DNA of 6,849 bases from Desulfobacteraceae bacterium (GTDB lineage: Bacteria > Desulfobacterota > Desulfobacteria > Desulfobacterales > Desulfobacteraceae), in NCBI GenBank assembly GCA_003354055.1, contig PIVQ01000387.1, forward strand, positions 1 through 6,849, written 5' to 3'. A program made the translations under genes and the position numbers. How positions within the stretch are numbered: position 1 is the stretch's first letter; every line of letters starts with the position of its first letter. A model generated the notes under the pieces. That model worked only from the letters and a program-made list of their open reading frames with translations. It was not told the origin of the DNA and searched no databases. This document shows, piece after piece, positions 4,229-6,849 of this stretch.

Positions 4229-5008
4229 ATGACTTATAAAGGATATGAACTGCCCCCTCTGATTGAGGGCCGATTGGTCAAGCGGTACAAGCGGTTTTTG
4301 GCAGATGTTGAGCTGGCTGACGGTCAAGTGGTCACGGCCCATTGCCCGAATTCCGGGTCCATGAAAGGATGTGCGGAAACAGGGGCGCCGGTGTGGATCT
4401 CCCAAAGTGATAACCCCAAACGGAAACTGAAGTATACCTGGGAGGTAATCCTAAGTAAGGACTCCTATATCGGTATCAATACCATGGTGCCCAACCGTCT
4501 GGTCAAAGCATCCATTGAACATGGCTTGGTGGAAGAATTGGCCCAATATACAAAGGTGAGGGCTGAGGTGAAAACCTCTGATCATACCCGGCTGGATCTG
4601 ATGCTGGAAGATGACGAGGGCGGGCGCTGCTATGTGGAAATCAAAAATTGTACTTTGGTGGAAGACGGTCTGGCCATGTTTCCCGATGCGGTGACGACTA
4701 GAGGGCAGAAACATCTTGAAGAACTGGTCATGCTTAAGCAGCAGGGGCACAGGGCTGTGATTTTTTATCTGATCCAGCGTATGGATGCCAAAAGGTTTAC
4801 CCCGGCAGCTGCCATTGATCCGGTATATGCGGATAAACTGGTCTGGGCTGCGGAAAATGGGGTTACGATCATTACCCGGGATGTCTATATGGATCCCTGT
4901 TTAGAGCCCGGTATTATTTCTCTTCGGGACCCGATTCCTGTTGAATTAGATACAGGATCGCTTTTTGCAAAGAATAAAGTAGTTAGTACAACGGATGTAC
5001 ATAAATAA
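4229..5008 (+). CDS. sfsA: SfsA family protein, predicted DNA-binding protein with a nuclease fold
   Basis: SfsA was named for stimulating sugar (maltose) fermentation in E. coli and has been described as DNA-binding; its C-terminal domain has a PD-(D/E)XK-like nuclease fold. The product has 259 residues against about 230-235 for typical SfsA, the excess being mainly a C-terminal tail after PIPVEL (236-240). The N-terminal OB-like part has LIEGRLVKRYKRFLADVEL (11-29) and the diagnostic HCPNSGSMKG (38-47). The catalytic-type residues are D123 in RLDLML and E137 with K139 in YVEIKN, followed by FPDAVTTRGQKHL (151-163). The start is supported by AAAGGAA 7 bases upstream. It follows the DUF2400 gene by 25 bp; pairing with another suspected nucleic-acid enzyme is suggestive only. 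Its cellular role outside enterics is unknown. Confidence 0.95.
   Translation: MTYKGYELPPLIEGRLVKRYKRFLADVELADGQVVTAHCPNSGSMKGCAETGAPVWISQSDNPKRKLKYTWEVILSKDSYIGINTMVPNRLVKASIEHGLVEELAQYTKVRAEVKTSDHTRLDLMLEDDEGGRCYVEIKNCTLVEDGLAMFPDAVTTRGQKHLEELVMLKQQGHRAVIFYLIQRMDAKRFTPAAAIDPVYADKLVWAAENGVTIITRDVYMDPCLEPGIISLRDPIPVELDTGSLFAKNKVVSTTDVHK
4986..5000. repeat. Small hairpin inside the sfsA 3' end
   Basis: GTACA (4986-4990) and TGTAC (4996-5000) form a perfect 5-bp stem with a 5-base loop, ending 5 bases before the sfsA stop codon. No T tract follows, so I do not call a terminator. Confidence 0.25.
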
Positions 5009-5019
5009 AATAATGACTA

Positions 5020-5030
5020 TTTGAATCAAA
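5020..5030. promoter_or_regulatory. Palindrome TTTGA-A-TCAAA upstream of the nifU promoter
   Basis: This perfect odd palindrome lies 16 bp upstream of the -35 hexamer of the nifU-nifS promoter. It could be a regulator site (for example for an Fe-S-responsive regulator), but it is short and in AT-rich DNA, and no regulator gene is in the window. Confidence 0.25.
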
Positions 5031-5045
5031 AAATAAGTATCCATG

Positions 5046-5073
5046 TTGACAATCTACCACTCTGTAGTATTTT
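5046..5073 (+). promoter_or_regulatory. Sigma-70-type promoter for the nifU-nifS operon, with CTAC-N6-GTAG dyad in the spacer
   Basis: Consensus -35 TTGACA (5046-5051) is followed after 16 bp by TATTTT (5068-5073). The spacer holds a short inverted repeat, CTAC (5054-5057) and GTAG (5064-5067), positioned where a repressor would block RNA polymerase. The predicted transcription start near 5080 leaves about 54 bases before the nifU-like ATG, which has AAGGAG at 5121-5126 with 7-base spacing. Confidence 0.55.
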
Positions 5074-5133
5074 AAAATCCAGATATCAGCCCGGAGCCAA
5101 GGGAATTGTGAATGTGGATGAAGGAGAATAAGC

Positions 5134-5703
5134 ATGTGGGAATATACAGATAAAGTAAAAGAGCATTTCTTAAACCCCAGGAACGTAGGGGAGTTGGAAG
5201 GTGCTAATGGTGTGGGAGAAACCGGTTCCCTGAATTGCGGTGATGCCCTGAAATTGTTTTTGAAGATCAACGAGAACGAGCGTATCATTGATGCCACGTT
5301 TATGACGTTTGGCTGTGCCAGTGCCGTAGCGTCTTCTTCTGCACTGACGGAAATCATCAAGGGTATGACCCTGAAGGAAGCTGCCAAGATTACCAATGAT
5401 GATATTTCTGATTACTTAGGCGGACTTCCCAAGGAAAAGATGCATTGTTCGGTCATGGGACAGGCTGCCCTTAAAAAGGCCATTGCAGATTTTAAAGGAA
5501 TTCAGATCCTTGAGAAACCCGGTGAGATGGTCTGCGAATGCTTTGACGTGACTGATCTTGAAATTATTGATGCGGTAAAGGCCAATGGGCTGGAAACCAC
5601 TGAAGACGTTACCAATTATCTGAAAGCCGGCGGCGGATGCGGCAAGTGTCTGGACCGGATTGAAGAAGTGATTCTTTCTGCAAAAGCCACAGAGGAAAAC
5701 TAA
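5134..5703 (+). CDS. nifU: NifU-like Fe-S cluster scaffold: IscU-type domain plus BFD-like [2Fe-2S] domain, no C-terminal NFU domain
   Basis: This cytoplasmic scaffold receives sulfur from the cysteine desulfurase encoded next to it and builds transient Fe-S clusters for target proteins. Residues 1-125 are the IscU-like domain, with the three cluster cysteines C35 (SLNCGD), C61 (FGCASA) and C105 (MHCSV) and the conserved D37. Residues 132-180 are a BFD-like domain holding a permanent [2Fe-2S] cluster through C134 and C136 (CEC), and C169 and C172 (CGKC). Classical NifU of nitrogen fixers has a third, NFU-like domain with a CxxC motif and totals about 300 residues; this one stops at 189 with a short charged tail, so it is a two-domain form. 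The start has AAGGAG 7 bases upstream. The next gene, nifS, begins 1 bp after the stop. It more likely serves general Fe-S assembly than nitrogenase specifically, as no nif structural genes are seen. Confidence 0.95.
   Translation: MWEYTDKVKEHFLNPRNVGELEGANGVGETGSLNCGDALKLFLKINENERIIDATFMTFGCASAVASSSALTEIIKGMTLKEAAKITNDDISDYLGGLPKEKMHCSVMGQAALKKAIADFKGIQILEKPGEMVCECFDVTDLEIIDAVKANGLETTEDVTNYLKAGGGCGKCLDRIEEVILSAKATEEN
5691..5696 (+). promoter_or_regulatory. Ribosome binding site of nifS inside the nifU coding region
   Basis: AGAGGA within the last codons of the scaffold gene stands 8 bases before the nifS ATG at 5705. With a 1-bp intergenic gap this indicates translational coupling of scaffold and desulfurase. 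Confidence 0.6.
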
Positions 5704-5704
5704 T

Positions 5705-6849
5705 ATGGACGTCATTTATACGGACAACAATGCCACCACAAAGGTTGCGGATGAAGTCATTCAGGAAATGGTGCCCTTTTTTGGAGAATTCTACGGAAAT
5801 CCCTCTTCCATGTATACGTTCGGCGACGAGGTAGGGAAAAAGATCAAAAAGGCCCGGCAGCAGGTGGCAGACCTGATCAATGCCTATCCGGAAGAGATTA
5901 TATTTACCTCCTGCGGCACGGAAAGCGATAATGCTGCCATCAACGCCGCCATTACGGCATTCCCTGAGAAAAAACATCTCATCACCTCCGTGGTGGAGCA
6001 TCCGGCTATCAAGAATTTTTATTCATACCTGGCTGATAAAAAAGGGTATGAGGTCACCTTTGTTCCTGTGGACAAAAAAGGCCGCCTGGATACCAAGGTG
6101 CTTTACGATGCCATGTCCGAAAACACCGCCATCATCTCTCTGATGTGGGCAAACAATGAGACCGGTGTGATTTTCCCCGTTGAGGAAGTTGTTCAAAAGG
6201 CAAAGGAAAAGGGCATTCTGTTTCATACGGATGCGGTTCAGGCCACGGGCAAGATAGACATTGACGTTAAAAAGGTCGATGTGGACATGCTCTCCCTGTC
6301 CGGTCACAAGATCCATGCGCCAAAAGGCATTGGTGTGCTGTATGTGAAAAAAGGCTTTAAATTCCCCGCATTTCTCATCGGCGGCCACCAGGAAGGCGGA
6401 CGTCGCGGCGGCACTGAAAATACCGTATCCATCATTGGACTGGGCAAGGCTTGCGAACTGGCCAAAGAAAATCTAAGCGTCATGAATACGCAAGTTAAGG
6501 AATTAAGGGACTATCTGGAATCCCGGCTTTTGAAAGAAATACCGAGTACCTCAGTTAACGGAGACATAGAAAACCGTCTGCCGAATACTTTGTCAATAGG
6601 GTTTGATGCGGTTGAAGGGGAATCCATCCTCATGCTGCTTGATCGGAAGGGAATTTGTGCCTCTTCAGGCTCTGCCTGTACTTCGGGATCCCTGGATCCC
6701 TCACATGTGCTTATGGCCATGGAAGTACCGTTTAAATCCGCCCACGGCACCATCCGTTTTTCTCTGTCCCACTACAATACAAAAGCGGAAATGGATATCA
6801 TTGTCGAGACATTGATTCCGACTATCGATAAGCTGAGACAAATGTCGCC
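5705..6849 (+). CDS. nifS: Cysteine desulfurase NifS, 3' end cut by the window edge
   Basis: This pyridoxal-phosphate enzyme converts L-cysteine to alanine and passes persulfide sulfur to the NifU-type scaffold. The frame is open for 381 codons to the window end; the family is about 395-400 residues, so roughly 15-20 residues are missing. It begins MDVIYTDNNATTKVADEV, typical of NifS. Cofactor and catalytic features are TSCGTESDN (about 68-76), SVVEHPA (about 95-101), HTDAVQATG (about 176-184), the Schiff-base lysine K202 in SGHKIHAPKG, GGRRGGTENT, and the persulfide cysteine C325 in SGSACTSGS. K202 and C325 have the same numbers as in Azotobacter vinelandii NifS, showing almost gap-free alignment. 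The cysteine loop is of the group I type (long, mobile). It is translationally coupled to the scaffold gene. Identity is secure; whether the name should be nifS or iscS depends on context outside the window. Confidence 0.96.
   Translation, partial: MDVIYTDNNATTKVADEVIQEMVPFFGEFYGNPSSMYTFGDEVGKKIKKARQQVADLINAYPEEIIFTSCGTESDNAAINAAITAFPEKKHLITSVVEHPAIKNFYSYLADKKGYEVTFVPVDKKGRLDTKVLYDAMSENTAIISLMWANNETGVIFPVEEVVQKAKEKGILFHTDAVQATGKIDIDVKKVDVDMLSLSGHKIHAPKGIGVLYVKKGFKFPAFLIGGHQEGGRRGGTENTVSIIGLGKACELAKENLSVMNTQVKELRDYLESRLLKEIPSTSVNGDIENRLPNTLSIGFDAVEGESILMLLDRKGICASSGSACTSGSLDPSHVLMAMEVPFKSAHGTIRFSLSHYNTKAEMDIIVETLIPTIDKLRQMS

Noticed and set aside
5609..6388. Minus-strand frames opposite nifU and nifS (5609-6001 and 6023-6388)
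   Set aside because: These are antisense shadows of two confidently identified genes; they show no domain or translation signal.
1..6849. CRISPR array, tRNA, rRNA or insertion-sequence transposase
   Set aside because: No regularly spaced direct repeats, no tRNA or rRNA signature sequences and no transposase-like frame were seen on either strand.

Overview
The window looks like chromosome from an anaerobic sulfate-reducer-type bacterium (Desulfobacterota, most like Desulfobacteraceae). The clues are a monocluster ferredoxin next to a classical rubrerythrin, a small protein that resembles the DVU0772 family, a TIGR02757/DUF2400 protein, and a NifU-type scaffold carrying a BFD-like [2Fe-2S] domain followed directly by a NifS-type cysteine desulfurase. 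This placement rests on remembered family distributions, not on a search.

Layout. 1-141 is the 3' end of a ferredoxin gene. It is followed by rubrerythrin (149-724), whose ribosome binding site overlaps the ferredoxin stop; the pair ends at a strong nested-hairpin terminator (744-794). A near-perfect sigma-54 promoter (885-900) then drives a single small gene (949-1302) that ends at its own terminator (1358-1402). Convergent to it is proC (1420-2277, minus strand), with a sigma-70-type promoter at 2318-2347.

2278-3411 is mostly non-coding and looks accessory. It holds a 163-bp imperfect palindrome (2476-2638) with a terminator-like core, an AT-rich minus-strand ORF for a predicted two-helix membrane protein (2730-3017), and a candidate structured RNA (3164-3321) with a 20-bp basal helix and two internal hairpins. 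A Shine-Dalgarno-led mini-ORF (3347-3367) ends at the first possible start of the next gene.

3412-5008 is a two-gene unit: a DUF2400/TIGR02757 protein with an EndoIII-like IDTH motif, and sfsA, a predicted nucleic-acid-binding nuclease-fold protein. They are separated by 25 bp that include a 13-bp tandem repeat. A new promoter (5046-5073) then leads to the NifU-like scaffold (5134-5703) and nifS (5705 to the window end, about 15-20 residues short of complete), which are 1 bp apart.

The genes fit an oxygen-sensitive metabolism: Fe-S cluster assembly (nifU-nifS), low-potential electron transfer (ferredoxin) and peroxide detoxification (rubrerythrin). The observations most worth checking are the structured RNA at 3164-3321, the loss of the redox-switching diiron glutamate (E97 to V) in rubrerythrin, the sigma-54 promoter on the small DVU0772-like gene, and the long palindrome at 2476-2638.
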